A DNA stretch of 64,000 bases from Sphingobacterium sp. CZ-UAM (GCF_002000245.1 NZ_MTCM01000007.1:208521-272520), one strand, 5' to 3'; positions 8,691 through 18,933 are shown, counted from the stretch's first letter. Notes: generated by a model from the letters alone, not told the origin. Translations and numbers: made by a program.

Positions 8691-9686
8691 ATGAAGGATC
8701 CTATCATTCAATTGACAGGCCTGACCAAAACCTATGGCAAATTTACCGCCGTAGACAAGTTGGACCTGCATATTTATCCCGGCGAAATTTTTGGCCTGCT
8801 GGGGCCCAATGGTGCCGGAAAGACCACCAGCATCCTGATGATGCTCGGCCTGACCGAACCAAGTGCCGGCACAGCCTATGTCTGTGGCCATAATGCCACC
8901 CGTAACCCCATAGCCGTGAAACGCAAAGTCGGTTACCTGCCCGATAATGTGGGCTTCTACCCGGATATGACGGCACTGGAAAACCTATGCTTCATAGCCG
9001 AACTCAATGGGCTGACTAAATCCCTAGCACAGACTTCAGCCAAAGACATGTTGCATGTTGTGGGGCTCGAACAGGAAATGCATAAAAAAACGGGTTCTTT
9101 TTCCCGTGGGATGAAACAGCGTCTAGGGCTGGCCGAAGTGCTGATCAAAGCACCTGAAGTTGCTATCCTTGACGAGCCCACACTGGGCATAGATCCCAAA
9201 GGTGTTGACGAATTTTTGGAGCTGATCAAGCAGCTCAGCAGGGAGCATAAGCTGACCGTACTGCTTTCCTCCCATCATCTCCATCAGGTACAGCGCGTCT
9301 GTGACCGCGTCGGCATTTTTGTGGGCGGCAAGCTGCTGACCCAAGGCTCAATCGAAAGCCTGGCGCAGAACCTTCAACAACAGGAAGGTGTCAGCACCGT
9401 CATTACGCTCGAAAGGGCGCCGGATACCCAGCGGTTTAAAGAAGCCTTAAAGGTGCTGCCGGGACTCCGCAAGGTGAGCATAAACGAGCTTTCGGTCGAA
9501 TTGAAAACCGACAGTGATGCCACCGCCGCCGCTGTCCGTATTTTGGTCAACAATGGCGCTGACATTGTCGCCGTAAGCCGTAATGGTTACCAGCTCGACG
9601 ATATTTACAATACATATTTTGAGAATAGCATAACAACACATACTGCCTATGAAAAATCCAGGGGTTTCTTCAAAAGATTTCAATAG
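8691..9686 (+). CDS. ABC transporter ATP-binding protein (ABC-2 type)
   Basis: The protein is 331 residues from ATG 8691. The longer frame from 8622 overlaps the NEW3 gene and is not used. It has Walker A GPNGAGKTT near residue 40, the ABC signature FSRGMKQRLGLA, Walker B VAILDEPTLGIDP and the switch His in LLSSHHLHQV. After about residue 215 comes the C-terminal domain typical of CcmA/NosF-like ATPases. It powers the permease encoded next, whose start overlaps this gene by 38 bp. Confidence 0.93.
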   Translation: MKDPIIQLTGLTKTYGKFTAVDKLDLHIYPGEIFGLLGPNGAGKTTSILMMLGLTEPSAGTAYVCGHNATRNPIAVKRKVGYLPDNVGFYPDMTALENLCFIAELNGLTKSLAQTSAKDMLHVVGLEQEMHKKTGSFSRGMKQRLGLAEVLIKAPEVAILDEPTLGIDPKGVDEFLELIKQLSREHKLTVLLSSHHLHQVQRVCDRVGIFVGGKLLTQGSIESLAQNLQQQEGVSTVITLERAPDTQRFKEALKVLPGLRKVSINELSVELKTDSDATAAAVRILVNNGADIVAVSRNGYQLDDIYNTYFENSITTHTAYEKSRGFFKRFQ

Positions 9687-10641
9687 CAAGCGCTCCACGC
9701 CCATGCAGGTACTGGTACGCAAAGAGATCGCCGCACATATCCGCAGCTGGCGGTTTATTATACTGATCCTGCTTATCGTGCTGACCTTCGGTGCTGCCCT
9801 TTATGTTTCATCCATGGGGCTGAAAGATGCTGTCAGCAATATGCGTGATCCCGACCAGTCATTTTTGTACCTCAAGCTGTTGACCACGACGGATAATTCC
9901 ATTCCGCCGTTTCATGTTTTTTTAAACTTTCTGGCCCCATTATTGGGCATTGCGCTGGGCTTTGACGCGGTCAATGCGGAGTACAACAACGGCACACTTA
10001 CGCGGTTGCTGGCGCAGCCAATCTACCGCGACAATCTACTGTTCGCCAAATTTCTGGCGCCATTGATCGTTGTGGGAACATTGTTTGTTGCATTGGTGAT
10101 GCTGATGATCGGTGGCGGACTGATGGGCACCGGTGTACGGATAGAACCGCAGGAACTGCTACGCATTCTCGGATTCACCTTGATCAGTGTGCTGTATGTG
10201 GCTTTCTGGCTGAGCCTTTCCATCCTACTGTCGATCCGCTTTCGTCAGCCAGCTACCTCAGCACTTACCGCAATCGGTATCTGGTTATTTTTTACCGTGT
10301 TCTTCCCTATTCTGGTAAATCTGGCCATCCGCCCCTTCCTACCCAATCCCAATTACATCTCGGAGCAAGAGTACATTGGCTACAATGAGCTGATCTTAAA
10401 TCTACTTCGATTATCACCGAGCCAGCTCTACACCGACGCCACCACCACACTACTGATGCCTTCGGTACGCAGCCTCGGCCCGATCACCATGGAACAGATG
10501 GTGGGCGCTATTCCGTCCCCCCTCTCCTTTCGTGAAAGTTTTCTGATGGTCTGGCCACAGATCAGTGGGCTCACCGCCGCCATGATGATCTGTTTTGCCT
10601 GGTCCTATTACATCTTTATGCGGCGGGAGATACGGAGTTAA
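9649..10641 (+). CDS. ABC-2 type transporter permease
   Basis: This 330-residue protein has six predicted membrane helices: one near residue 35, then a large extracytoplasmic loop, then five helices from about 90 to the end. This is the layout of NosY/GldF-like ABC-2 permeases. It overlaps the ATPase gene by 38 bp, which argues for translational coupling. With the NEW3 protein it forms a three-part export or membrane-remodelling module; the substrate is not evident. It ends close to a strong hairpin at 10719. Confidence 0.9.
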   Translation: MKNPGVSSKDFNSKRSTPMQVLVRKEIAAHIRSWRFIILILLIVLTFGAALYVSSMGLKDAVSNMRDPDQSFLYLKLLTTTDNSIPPFHVFLNFLAPLLGIALGFDAVNAEYNNGTLTRLLAQPIYRDNLLFAKFLAPLIVVGTLFVALVMLMIGGGLMGTGVRIEPQELLRILGFTLISVLYVAFWLSLSILLSIRFRQPATSALTAIGIWLFFTVFFPILVNLAIRPFLPNPNYISEQEYIGYNELILNLLRLSPSQLYTDATTTLLMPSVRSLGPITMEQMVGAIPSPLSFRESFLMVWPQISGLTAAMMICFAWSYYIFMRREIRS

Positions 10642-10718
10642 ATAGCGCCGCGGGATCCGACTGATTGCATAACATGCATAAGCCAACCATGCTAGGATCC
10701 TGCTCTAAGAAAAAATAA

Positions 10719-10754
10719 CAGAGGTCGCCTGTCCGATCGGACAGGCGACCTCTG
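10719..10754. terminator. 36-nt perfect palindrome, probable bidirectional terminator
   Basis: CAGAGGTCGCCTGTCC is followed directly by its full complement, with the central GATC as turn. Read on the minus strand it is followed by TTATTTTTT, so it should end the small minus-strand gene at 10785. It can also stop readthrough from the ABC operon ending at 10641. Confidence 0.8.
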
Positions 10755-10784
10755 TAAAGTGTATCATGAATAAAAAATGGCTGC

Positions 10785-10985
10785 TTAATCGCTATTTTCC
10801 TTTTTATAAGCATAGTAGAAAACAATTCCGTCGATTGTGGCGACAGCAAAGAGAATAATAAAACACAGGGATACAAACCCACCGATAAATGCAAAGCAAG
10901 CGTCAGGGAGGAGATACTCGGGCAGCACTGATCTGGGATCAATTTCTAGCTGAGATCTTAACAGGACCAGAAAGCCAAAGTGGAA
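10785..10985 (-). CDS. Small single-helix membrane protein or 3' remnant, below ORF-track size
   Basis: A minus-strand frame of 66 codons is open from a TGA at 10986. It reads QLEIDPRSVLPEYLLPDACF, then a strong membrane helix (FVSLCFIILFAVATIDGIVF) and a charged end KKENSD. No ATG is available; GTG in RSVLPE would give 47 residues. The excellent 36-nt terminator just past its stop indicates that it really is the end of a gene. It may be a tiny membrane protein or the tail of a truncated one. Confidence 0.4.
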   Translation of the reverse strand, partial: FHFGFLVLLRSQLEIDPRSVLPEYLLPDACFAFIGGFVSLCFIILFAVATIDGIVFYYAYKKENSD

Positions 10986-11002
10986 TCATTCGTAACCAAC
11001 CT

Positions 11003-11500
11003 TTATTTCAGACAACGGGAAGTGACCAGTAGCTGGCCGACATGACGCTGTGCATGCTCAGCCGCATGAAATAAGAGACCGATCAGGGTCGTTGGAATCT
11101 GCTTTCTCCCCAGGAAACGTTCATCAGTCAACGTTGCGGGATCAGTCATCGATAAGACTTCTAAAGCCTGTCCGATCTGCAGCTGTAGGTTTCCGACTAG
11201 TGTAGCGACGCTGAGCGTTATATCCACGACACCTTCTTTCTGGAGATAATCAAACTGCTCGGCAGACAAGGATTTACCTGCTGCATAGGTAAACATGCGA
11301 TCAATCACTCCTCGGATATGCAACAGATGAAATCCAATACTAGCATTACCACAGGGACTTGCCCAGAGCTGCTCCGGCGACAGCTGGGCTGTATATTTTG
11401 TGCTATCCTCTACCACTTGCAGCAGCGCATGTGCTACCGGCTGCAAAAGAGCTGGAATCCCCTTGATTGGTCCCCGCATCCATACTTCTAAATTGTCCAT
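11003..11500 (-). CDS. DinB family protein
   Basis: This is a 165-residue four-helix-bundle protein. The metal-binding histidines of DinB/YfiT-like proteins are visible as GFHLLHIRGVIDRM in the second helix and HAAEHAQRHVGQL near the C-terminus. Members are metal-dependent hydrolases or thiol transferases of unknown substrate. Fifteen base pairs separate it from the upstream DoxX-like gene on the same strand, so the pair is probably one transcript. Confidence 0.82.
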   Translation of the reverse strand: MDNLEVWMRGPIKGIPALLQPVAHALLQVVEDSTKYTAQLSPEQLWASPCGNASIGFHLLHIRGVIDRMFTYAAGKSLSAEQFDYLQKEGVVDITLSVATLVGNLQLQIGQALEVLSMTDPATLTDERFLGRKQIPTTLIGLLFHAAEHAQRHVGQLLVTSRCLK

Positions 11501-11515
11501 ACCTGACTTAATAAG

Positions 11516-11908
11516 CTATATTCGTTTACTCGTACTCTTTAATGCCCATAGTACCAGTATCGGTTGAAAAAATAAACGGGCAAGCCTTTTCCCATCGCTG
11601 TCCAGTCCGAAACCATCCCGATGTTCTTTATATTGGGCGATATTGCCCGGGAACACCGCAACAAAAAACAGCGCTGCAATTTTTCCGACAGTAGCACGCT
11701 GTTTGCCCCTAGCCAATAGCAGCGCAGTGCCCAGTGCAATTTCAGCAAATCCCGAATACAGGACAGTATCATCTTTAGGGATCGGCACCCAATCAGGTAC
11801 CTGTGCCTGAAATTCCTTTCGGGCAAAGGTCAGATGTCCGATTCCCGCTACCGTTAAAAAAGCACCTAAGCTATAGCGTGCAATCTTTTGAAGGCAAGAT
11901 TTTTCCAT
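11516..11908 (-). CDS. DoxX-like four-helix membrane protein
   Basis: This 130-residue protein has four hydrophobic helices (YSLGAFLTVAGIGHL, a pair in the middle around ALGTALLLA and IAALFFVAVFPGNIA, and FFQPILVLWAL). The PGNIAQY turn and the FAEIALG helix are usual in small DoxX/MauE-like membrane proteins. Function is unknown; some relatives take part in redox or thiosulfate metabolism. It lies directly upstream of the DinB gene. Confidence 0.72.
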   Translation of the reverse strand: MEKSCLQKIARYSLGAFLTVAGIGHLTFARKEFQAQVPDWVPIPKDDTVLYSGFAEIALGTALLLARGKQRATVGKIAALFFVAVFPGNIAQYKEHRDGFGLDSDGKRLARLFFQPILVLWALKSTSKRI

Positions 11909-12188
11909 ACTATTTTTTAATAGAAGACAGTATACAGCGAAAATAGTTTACTGAGGACAGATAAGATCTGATAAATAATCCCGATAGGGTATAAAAACGT
12001 TACTAATAAATTCAATCAGATCGATTTGTAGATTTATCTGCTGGATATTAAGCTTCCAAGTTTCTTTCCCAAATGTTTCCAGAATCTATATAGAACTTTA
12101 TCTTATGGTATTTTCTATTTCCCCGCTAAAGGTGGCTTTAAAAACAGCCCCCGATAAGATGAGTAATAGAATTAAAAAAATAGCGCGT

Positions 12189-12653
12189 ATGAAGAAATTA
12201 ACTTGGTTTGCAGCTGCAATGATAACAGGCAGTGCATTGACATTTATGGCTTGTGACAAAGATGATCCGATCGAAAGCGGCATCACTTATGCAGAACTCC
12301 CCCAGCTGGGCAAAACGATGATTGAAACTCATTTTGAAGCAAACACGGTAGTCAGTGTTACACGAAAAAACAATTCAGATACAGACGGCGGCCTCTATGA
12401 AGTCAGATTGAACAATGGTATAGAGATCGATTTAGACAAAGATGGCAATTGGACCGACATTGAAGGGAATCGTCAAAAACTACCCTACGCCTTAATTCCG
12501 TCACCTATATTGAGTTATGTCGTTAAGCAATATCCAGCACCTTTATTTATCGAAGGTATTGACAAAGAACCTTATGGTTACCAGATAGATCTGTCTAATG
12601 ATCTGGATATAAAATTTAATGCTGATGGCAGCTTCATCGGTCTTGATGATTAA
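12189..12653 (+). CDS. PepSY-like (DUF2874-type) lipoprotein
   Basis: The protein is 154 residues from ATG 12189, chosen over 12105 because MKKLTWFAAAMITGSALTFM followed by Cys22 forms a complete lipoprotein signal. The mature part has two repeats of the PepSY-like beta pattern, with YEVRLNNGIEIDLDKDGNW and YGYQIDLSNDLDIKFNADG as matching strands ending in D-x-D-G. Such periplasmic or outer-membrane lipoproteins are common in Bacteroidota and of unknown role. A good terminator follows at 12682. Confidence 0.8.
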   Translation: MKKLTWFAAAMITGSALTFMACDKDDPIESGITYAELPQLGKTMIETHFEANTVVSVTRKNNSDTDGGLYEVRLNNGIEIDLDKDGNWTDIEGNRQKLPYALIPSPILSYVVKQYPAPLFIEGIDKEPYGYQIDLSNDLDIKFNADGSFIGLDD

Positions 12654-12681
12654 TAACCAACAATTCTTAGAACCTGCCAGA

Positions 12682-12718
12682 TAAAGCCCTGAGGCCAAAA
12701 GTAGGTCTCATGGCTTTA
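12682..12718 (+). terminator. Rho-independent terminator after PepSY lipoprotein gene
   Basis: TAAAGCCCTGAGGCC and GGTCTCATGGCTTTA pair with two mismatches around a short A-rich loop, followed by TTTGAAAG. It lies 29 bp past the stop codon. Confidence 0.65.
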
Positions 12719-12832
12719 TTTGAAAGTCAATCTATTGCCCTACCTGGCACAGCGACAAAACCATTGCAGAAAGCAGGGGCGTACCTATTCGACTCCAGTG
12801 GGTCAGTATCCAAATGTCACCCGCTGTTGTTC

Positions 12833-13094
12833 TTATTTTTTGTCGACAAAGTATTCTTCCATTCTGCCATCTTCTGATTTTAGATTAATCAGATAACCCG
12901 CCTGTTCCGTAATTTTCAGCGGAATACCCTTGATTTTCGGGCTGGATAGGGATGTTGATCTGGAAGAATTTTTAAGGAGTCTTTCCCCATAATGTTTGAG
13001 GATTATCCTAATTTAACTGCTCAGCAACAGTACGTATATCATCCCATTCATTTCTTAGTAATTCAGTTAATTCTTTGACTTCTTGCCTATACAT
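12833..13094 (-). pseudogene. Decayed minus-strand gene in a 0.8-kb gap
   Basis: The gap 12719-13464 has no intact gene. Two coding-like minus-strand pieces lie in different frames: MYRQEVKELTELLRNEWDDI ending at 13008, and GIPLKITEQAGYLINLKSED followed by GRMEEYFVDKK ending at 12833. They are probably parts of one small gene broken by a frameshift. The family is not recognised. The remainder (13095-13440) is AT-rich with no signal that I can see. Confidence 0.4.
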
Positions 13095-13464
13095 TTTAAT
13101 TTTACTTCTTTAATGATATCTAATCGCATTTTTAATTATTTTATAATCCCAAAATCAGATCCATCCGGTTCATTATCGTTGTCTTCCATTTCATCGAGGT
13201 AAACCTCCTATCTGATCTTAGCCATCATTTTAGTATATTCCCAAATCTAAACATTCGGAAAATTAATCCACGTCAGAATTTATATCCGCAGGAAAAGAAT
13301 AACAATTCGTTATCTGATCCCTCAATAGACCGAAAATCTTCGGGGGTTTGCCTCTCCGATGTAGTTCACCTTATCCCCGATTCAAAAGTTAGCATATTTT
13401 CCTATATTTATGCCATGCTCCAAGAGCTCCTGTTATGTCAATTGCTTAATACATATTAAATCAC

Positions 13465-14013
13465 TTGGAAAATTTGCAGACATCTCTACCTTATGATATA
13501 GAATCGCTTTTTCAACGGTATTACAAACAGCTCTGTCTGTTTGCCAACAATATACTGCATGACGAAGCATTGGCTGAAGATATTGTCCAGAGCTTTTTCG
13601 CCGGTCTCTGTGAAGGGCGGAATGCCTTGCCCGAAGATGAAAGTGCACGCAAGGGCTATCTTTTTATTGCCGTCCGAAATAACTGCCTCAAACAGATCCG
13701 AAGTGAAAAAGTAAAAAGCAAGTACTTCGATCAGCTCGATAAGGACATGATCGAAGAACAGACGATCATGGATGCCATGATGCAGGCTGAAGTGATCAAC
13801 CAATTGATGGAAGCGATCAATGAATTGCCACAGGGCTGTAAGCAGGTGCTGCACATGGCCATTTTTGAAAAGCTCTCCAACGATGAAATTGCCACTAACC
13901 TGACCATCTCCATTAATACCGTCAAAAGTCAGAAAAAAAGAGCGATACAACTTCTACGCACGCGTCTGGATAGCCGGATGCTCGCGTTACTGTTATTTTT
14001 ACTACCTGACTAA
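13465..14013 (+). CDS. RNA polymerase ECF-type sigma factor (FecI-like)
   Basis: This 182-residue protein has region 2 at about residues 12-80 (LFQRYYKQLCLFANNILHDE, AEDIVQSFF) and region 4 near the C-terminus (LSNDEIATNLTISINTVKSQ). There is no ATG before residue 41; a TTG at 13465 gives a complete region 2, and an in-frame TAA lies 18 bp upstream. FecI-type factors in Bacteroidota drive the SusC/SusD genes next to them once released by the FecR anti-sigma protein. Here FecR, SusC and SusD follow in order. Confidence 0.9.
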   Translation: MENLQTSLPYDIESLFQRYYKQLCLFANNILHDEALAEDIVQSFFAGLCEGRNALPEDESARKGYLFIAVRNNCLKQIRSEKVKSKYFDQLDKDMIEEQTIMDAMMQAEVINQLMEAINELPQGCKQVLHMAIFEKLSNDEIATNLTISINTVKSQKKRAIQLLRTRLDSRMLALLLFLLPD

Positions 14014-14097
14014 CAGCATTTTACACTTTTTCCAATTTTTCCTTCCATCCTTTTACATCTCTTGTGGCTCCTTTAATTAAACAACCGATTGAAGAAC

Positions 14098-15291
14098 ATG
14101 AAGGATCAGCAATTTATACTAGTAGATTACTTAGTAAAGCACTTTAGCGGGACACTGAGTCAGACCGATATACAGTCCCTTCAAAAGATTTTTAAAGATG
14201 ATCCTAGCTTGCGCGATCAATGGGAGAAATATACCAGCCAGGGTCTCAAATCCAGCGATGCCCAGTTTTGGAGTAGCCTGGACCTCGATCGGGCAAGAAC
14301 AAACATCCTAAATTATCCAACTGCCAAACCCATAATCCAAGCTACCGGCAATGCCCGCATCCGAAACCTTAAAATCCTTGTGGGCCTAGCCGCCAGCCTG
14401 CTCGTCATTATCGGCGCCGCACTGTTCCTGAATACGGTACATCGGGATAAGCAGATTGTCGCCGACCAAGTGTATAATTATAAAAATGACGTTTTGCCGG
14501 GTGGACAGAAAGCCACACTCACACTTTCTAATGGTAAAACCGTGGAACTAAGCCAGCAACAGGCGACACTGAACGAACAGCATGGCGAACAGCTCCAGAT
14601 TAGCAATGGACAATTGCAGTATAAGACAAACAGCTCCCAGGCAGAACTGGCGAACTTAAAAAATACCCTAACTGTGCCCGCGGCAGGATTCTACCGGATG
14701 GTACTACCCGATGGCACCAGGGTCTGGGTCAATTCAGCTTCGGAGCTGAGCTATCCATTGGCCTTCGGCAAATCAATCCGAAAGGTTGAACTGCGCGGTG
14801 AGGCCTATTTTGAAGTTGCCCATGAAAAAAACAGACCGTTTATTGTCAGTACCGCCCATGGGGATATAAAAGTCCTGGGCACAGCTTTCAACCTACGGGC
14901 ATACAGCAATGCTTCCTCCAATGTCACCCTGATCAATGGCAGCATCCAGCTGACCAATACCAATAAAACAACAAAACAGGTCATTCCGGGGCAAAAAGTT
15001 GAATTCAATGGCAGCGATATGCGTGTCAGTCAAGCAAATGTTGAAAAGGAAATCGCATGGCAGCAGGGCTACTTTTATTTCGAGCACGACAAGATTCAGA
15101 ACATTATGGATCAACTGGCAAGATGGTATGCTATTGATGTCATTTACCAGGGCCCGATCAGCAAGAAAACCTTTGGGGGAAGCATCAGCCGGGATGTCAG
15201 TCTGGCCGAGGCCCTAGAGCTGATAAAACGTGGTGCCGGAGTGGAATTCGTTATTGACCGAAAGACCGTCACCGTAAAAAATAAGCATTAA
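14098..15291 (+). CDS. FecR family anti-sigma factor
   Basis: The protein is 397 residues from ATG 14098; a TTG nine bases earlier is possible. An N-terminal cytosolic segment of about 85 residues is followed by one membrane helix (ILVGLAASLLVIIGAALFL), the periplasmic FecR domain at about 180-275 (PDGTRVWVNSASELSYP, GEAYFEVAH, VLGTAFNLRAY) and a C-terminal DUF4974 domain from about 320 (FEHDKIQNIMDQLARWY). It holds the sigma factor encoded 84 bp upstream until the cognate SusC receptor signals substrate uptake through its STN domain. Confidence 0.93.
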   Translation: MKDQQFILVDYLVKHFSGTLSQTDIQSLQKIFKDDPSLRDQWEKYTSQGLKSSDAQFWSSLDLDRARTNILNYPTAKPIIQATGNARIRNLKILVGLAASLLVIIGAALFLNTVHRDKQIVADQVYNYKNDVLPGGQKATLTLSNGKTVELSQQQATLNEQHGEQLQISNGQLQYKTNSSQAELANLKNTLTVPAAGFYRMVLPDGTRVWVNSASELSYPLAFGKSIRKVELRGEAYFEVAHEKNRPFIVSTAHGDIKVLGTAFNLRAYSNASSNVTLINGSIQLTNTNKTTKQVIPGQKVEFNGSDMRVSQANVEKEIAWQQGYFYFEHDKIQNIMDQLARWYAIDVIYQGPISKKTFGGSISRDVSLAEALELIKRGAGVEFVIDRKTVTVKNKH

Positions 15292-15438
15292 CAAAACAAG
15301 CAACTATTAAAGGAGGACCTATCTATGCTATAGAGATTTACTTAACCAAACTTAGCGGTACCGCGTCAGGCTACACTAACCAACGGCACCTAAGTACCTG
15401 AATTAAAACCAAAAAAAACCAACCCTATTGCTGAATAT

Positions 15439-18400
15439 ATGAATTACTTTATCAAATGTAAAGATTACGTGTTCGGGAGTCGAATGACCGAACCCAGCTT
15501 TACACCCCTTATTTCAAAAAAAGTCAAAGCCACTTTGTTTCTAGGATTACTATTTACCTATGGCGTATACGGTAAATCAGAAGCCCAGCAGGTCACCATG
15601 CATGTCAACAAAGGTGACCTGAAATCCATCTTTCAGGAAATCAAGAAACAGACCGGCTACCATTTCTTTTATGACGAAAGTCTCTTTAACGGGCTAAGGA
15701 CTGTCAGCGTCGATGCCAACAACCAAAAGCTGGAAACTGTGCTTAAAGAACTTTCGGACGAACTGCCGGTGGCGTTTGAGATCCACAAAAAACATGTTGT
15801 CGTCCTCCCCAGTGCTCCAAAAAATACCGCTCCGATACAACAACAATATACCATTAAAGGCAGATTGACTGCCGCCAAAGATGGAACCCCCATTGAAAAC
15901 GCAACGATAAGTTTAAATGGAACTACGATCAGAACATCCTCGGATAGCAAGGGCAACTTCTCACTTAAATCTGCGACTGCGGAAGGTAGCCTGACAATTT
16001 CCCACCTTTCTTTTAAGCCGCAGACCGTAAAATTCAGCAGTGCTACTGCCAGCAATTTAACGATAGCACTGGAAGAAAACGACAGTGCACTGGAAGAAGC
16101 CGTTGTCGTGGGTTATGGTACACAAAAGCGTGTGAATCTGACCGGCGCTGTGGGTAACGTCAGTGGCGATGTGCTGAAGAACAGGCCTATTAATAATGTT
16201 GCGCAAGGCCTGCAGGGCGCTATCCCCAATTTGACCATAACACCATCCAGTGGCAATCCGGCCGCTAATCCGGGCATTAATGTCCGTGGAACCACCTCCA
16301 TCAATGGTGGCGGTCCACTCGTGCTCGTGGATGGTGTGGAGATGAATATGAACCTGGTCAATCCCAATGACATTGCCAATATCACGGTACTTAAAGATGC
16401 CTCATCGGCCGCAATATATGGGGTACGGGGTGCTTTTGGTGTTATCTTGATTACAACAAAAAATGCTTCAAACGTCGATAAGACGACAGTATCTTACAAT
16501 AATAATTTTGGATTTTCACAGCCCAGTGTTTTCCCCGAGATCGTTAAGACAAATTATGAACATGCCGAGTACATCAACCAAGCGATGGCAAATGCCGGCC
16601 TGGCCCCCATGTATGATGAAGGTACAGTGGCTGGTATGAAAGCATGGACAGCGGATCCAGTCAATAATCCTTTGTATGAAGTCGTTGGCGGTAGCTACCG
16701 TTTCTATGGCTACAATGATTGGCAAAAGATGCTGATGAAAGACTTTGCTTTTTCGCAACGGCATAATATTTCCCTCGCGGGCGGAACCGAAAAAACAAAA
16801 TTCTTCAGCTCTGTAGGCTACAACAATCAAACCGGACTGCTCAAGATCAAAAGTGATGAATTCAAAAGATTGAATACGCGTCTGAGTGTCGAAAACCAGA
16901 CAACCGACTGGTTGAAATTAGGACTTCGTGCGCTCTACAACCATACGGACAATGATGAGCCATTCAATTACGGGAATTCAATCTGGCACCAGTTTGTCTT
17001 TACCAGCCCCGTACGTCCTTACCAGTGGAATGGTGACCCGGCTTATCCACAATACGACAAATTCAATGGTATGTATTTCGATGATCAAAATCCTATTCCA
17101 CTGCTGGAAAAGGGAGGAAGAAGCCGTTCCATGAATGAAGATATCTGGACTTCTTTCAATGCGGATCTCAAGTTTATGCCGGGCTGGACAGGACATATCG
17201 ATTTCAATTACAATCTCAATCTGGATAAAAACACCGACCAGCGCAAAAAAGTGGAAATGGTCCGCTCAAATTTTGTGCTGACGGAGGGAAATTCAACGAA
17301 TAACTCCTATAGCGTCCAAAACAACCGCAGGGATTACTATTCCTTCAACGCCTATACCCAATACGAGAAAACATTGGGCAAACATTATATCAAAGGAATG
17401 GTCGGTTACAACCAGGAATTGACCAAATATAGCTCAAACAAAGGGACGCGCCTGGGGATCTTAAACCAGGAGCAACCCACCTTGACCCTGGGCTCCGGCG
17501 AACATCGTGTGGAGGAGACCGGCTATGAATGGGCTTTACGCGGTGGCTTTTTCAGGTTAAATTACATCTATGCCGACAAGTACCTGCTTGAGGTCAACGG
17601 GCGATATGACGGGACCTCCCGTTTTCCGAAGGACAACAGATTTGTATTCCTGCCCTCGGTATCAGCAGGATGGCGGATCTCTGAGGAGAACTTTATGGAC
17701 TGGTCGCGCAGTGTCCTCAACAATTTCAAAGTGCGGGGTTCGTATGGCGAGCTGGGAAATCAGCTCCTGACCGCCAGCAGTTGGTCAGGTAACACCCGAT
17801 ATTATCCATTTGTACCCTTTATGTCAGCTGGCATTTCAAACAACTATATCTTTGGCAGTCAGACCCAGGTGATTGTCAATCCGCCGACGCTGGTTTCCAA
17901 TAATCTGACCTGGGAGAAAGTAGCGACATTCAACCTCGGAGCCGATCTTGCATTTTTCAGGAACAGATTGGATGCTTCCTTCGACTGGTACCGGCGTACC
18001 ACTTCCGACATGCTCACCAGTGTCGTCTATCCGGAGCTATTGGGGGCTACCTCTCCGGTAGAAAATAGGGCTGAACTGCGTACCAAGGGCTGGGAACTGG
18101 CCGTTAACTGGAAAGATAAAGTAAATGAAAAACTCTCCTATTCCGTTGGTTTCAACCTCGGGGATTCCCAGGCAGAGATTAGCAAATTTGACAATCCTAC
18201 CCGTTCATTGACAAACTATTATGTAGGTCAAAAAATAGGCGAAGTATGGGGTTACACCACCGAAGGATTTTTTGTGGATGCCGACGATGTGGCCAATCAT
18301 TCAGACCAATCCCGTCTGGGCAGCAACTGGGCTGCAGGTGATATCAAATATATGGAACGCGATAATGTGCAGAAAAATGGACGGAACGAGATTTCCCCGG

Positions 18401-18933
18401 GCGACAATACCGTTGATAATCCGGGCGACCGTTCGATCATTGGAAATACGACACCGCGTTATACCTATGGATTTAATGGTGGTATCAATTATGCAAATTT
18501 TTCCTTAGATCTTTTTGTTCAAGGTGTAGGCAAGCGCGATTTTTGGCCTACGGGACAAGCGTTCTGGCCCGTCGCTACACAGTATTTTGCGACGCAGCAA
18601 TGGTGGCTGGAGGATACCTGGTCACCAGGCAATACCTATGCCTATTTCCCACGGGCAGTGGCACGCAGTACAAAAAACCAGCAGCAACAGACCAAATACC
18701 TGCAGGATGCATCGTACCTGCGGCTGAAAAATGTGACCTTAGGCTATTCTTTTCAGCCTAACATCTTACGTAAATTGAAACTATCCAATGCACAAGTATT
18801 CTTGAGTGGTGAAAATCTATTTTTCTTTTCACCGATCAAAGGTAGCTATGATCCTGAAGCCGCAGCAGGCAATGGAGCAATGATCTACCCTTTCTCCAGA
18901 ACCTATTCATTTGGTATCACTTTAACCTATTAA
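15439..18933 (+). CDS. SusC/RagA family TonB-linked outer-membrane receptor with STN domain
   Basis: The protein has 1164 residues. After a signal peptide (about 30-50) comes an STN signalling domain (VTMHVNKGDLKSIFQEIKKQ, about 51-125), a carboxypeptidase-D regulatory-like barrel (about 135-215), the plug (EEAVVVGYGTQKRVNLTGAV, about 225-345) with the SusC signature ANITVLKDASSAAIYGVRG, and a 22-strand beta-barrel ending in FGITLTY with the usual aromatic end. It imports oligosaccharides or other large nutrients with the SusD lipoprotein 10 bp downstream. The STN domain fits control by the FecI/FecR pair encoded upstream. Confidence 0.95.
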   Translation: MNYFIKCKDYVFGSRMTEPSFTPLISKKVKATLFLGLLFTYGVYGKSEAQQVTMHVNKGDLKSIFQEIKKQTGYHFFYDESLFNGLRTVSVDANNQKLETVLKELSDELPVAFEIHKKHVVVLPSAPKNTAPIQQQYTIKGRLTAAKDGTPIENATISLNGTTIRTSSDSKGNFSLKSATAEGSLTISHLSFKPQTVKFSSATASNLTIALEENDSALEEAVVVGYGTQKRVNLTGAVGNVSGDVLKNRPINNVAQGLQGAIPNLTITPSSGNPAANPGINVRGTTSINGGGPLVLVDGVEMNMNLVNPNDIANITVLKDASSAAIYGVRGAFGVILITTKNASNVDKTTVSYNNNFGFSQPSVFPEIVKTNYEHAEYINQAMANAGLAPMYDEGTVAGMKAWTADPVNNPLYEVVGGSYRFYGYNDWQKMLMKDFAFSQRHNISLAGGTEKTKFFSSVGYNNQTGLLKIKSDEFKRLNTRLSVENQTTDWLKLGLRALYNHTDNDEPFNYGNSIWHQFVFTSPVRPYQWNGDPAYPQYDKFNGMYFDDQNPIPLLEKGGRSRSMNEDIWTSFNADLKFMPGWTGHIDFNYNLNLDKNTDQRKKVEMVRSNFVLTEGNSTNNSYSVQNNRRDYYSFNAYTQYEKTLGKHYIKGMVGYNQELTKYSSNKGTRLGILNQEQPTLTLGSGEHRVEETGYEWALRGGFFRLNYIYADKYLLEVNGRYDGTSRFPKDNRFVFLPSVSAGWRISEENFMDWSRSVLNNFKVRGSYGELGNQLLTASSWSGNTRYYPFVPFMSAGISNNYIFGSQTQVIVNPPTLVSNNLTWEKVATFNLGADLAFFRNRLDASFDWYRRTTSDMLTSVVYPELLGATSPVENRAELRTKGWELAVNWKDKVNEKLSYSVGFNLGDSQAEISKFDNPTRSLTNYYVGQKIGEVWGYTTEGFFVDADDVANHSDQSRLGSNWAAGDIKYMERDNVQKNGRNEISPGDNTVDNPGDRSIIGNTTPRYTYGFNGGINYANFSLDLFVQGVGKRDFWPTGQAFWPVATQYFATQQWWLEDTWSPGNTYAYFPRAVARSTKNQQQQTKYLQDASYLRLKNVTLGYSFQPNILRKLKLSNAQVFLSGENLFFFSPIKGSYDPEAAAGNGAMIYPFSRTYSFGITLTY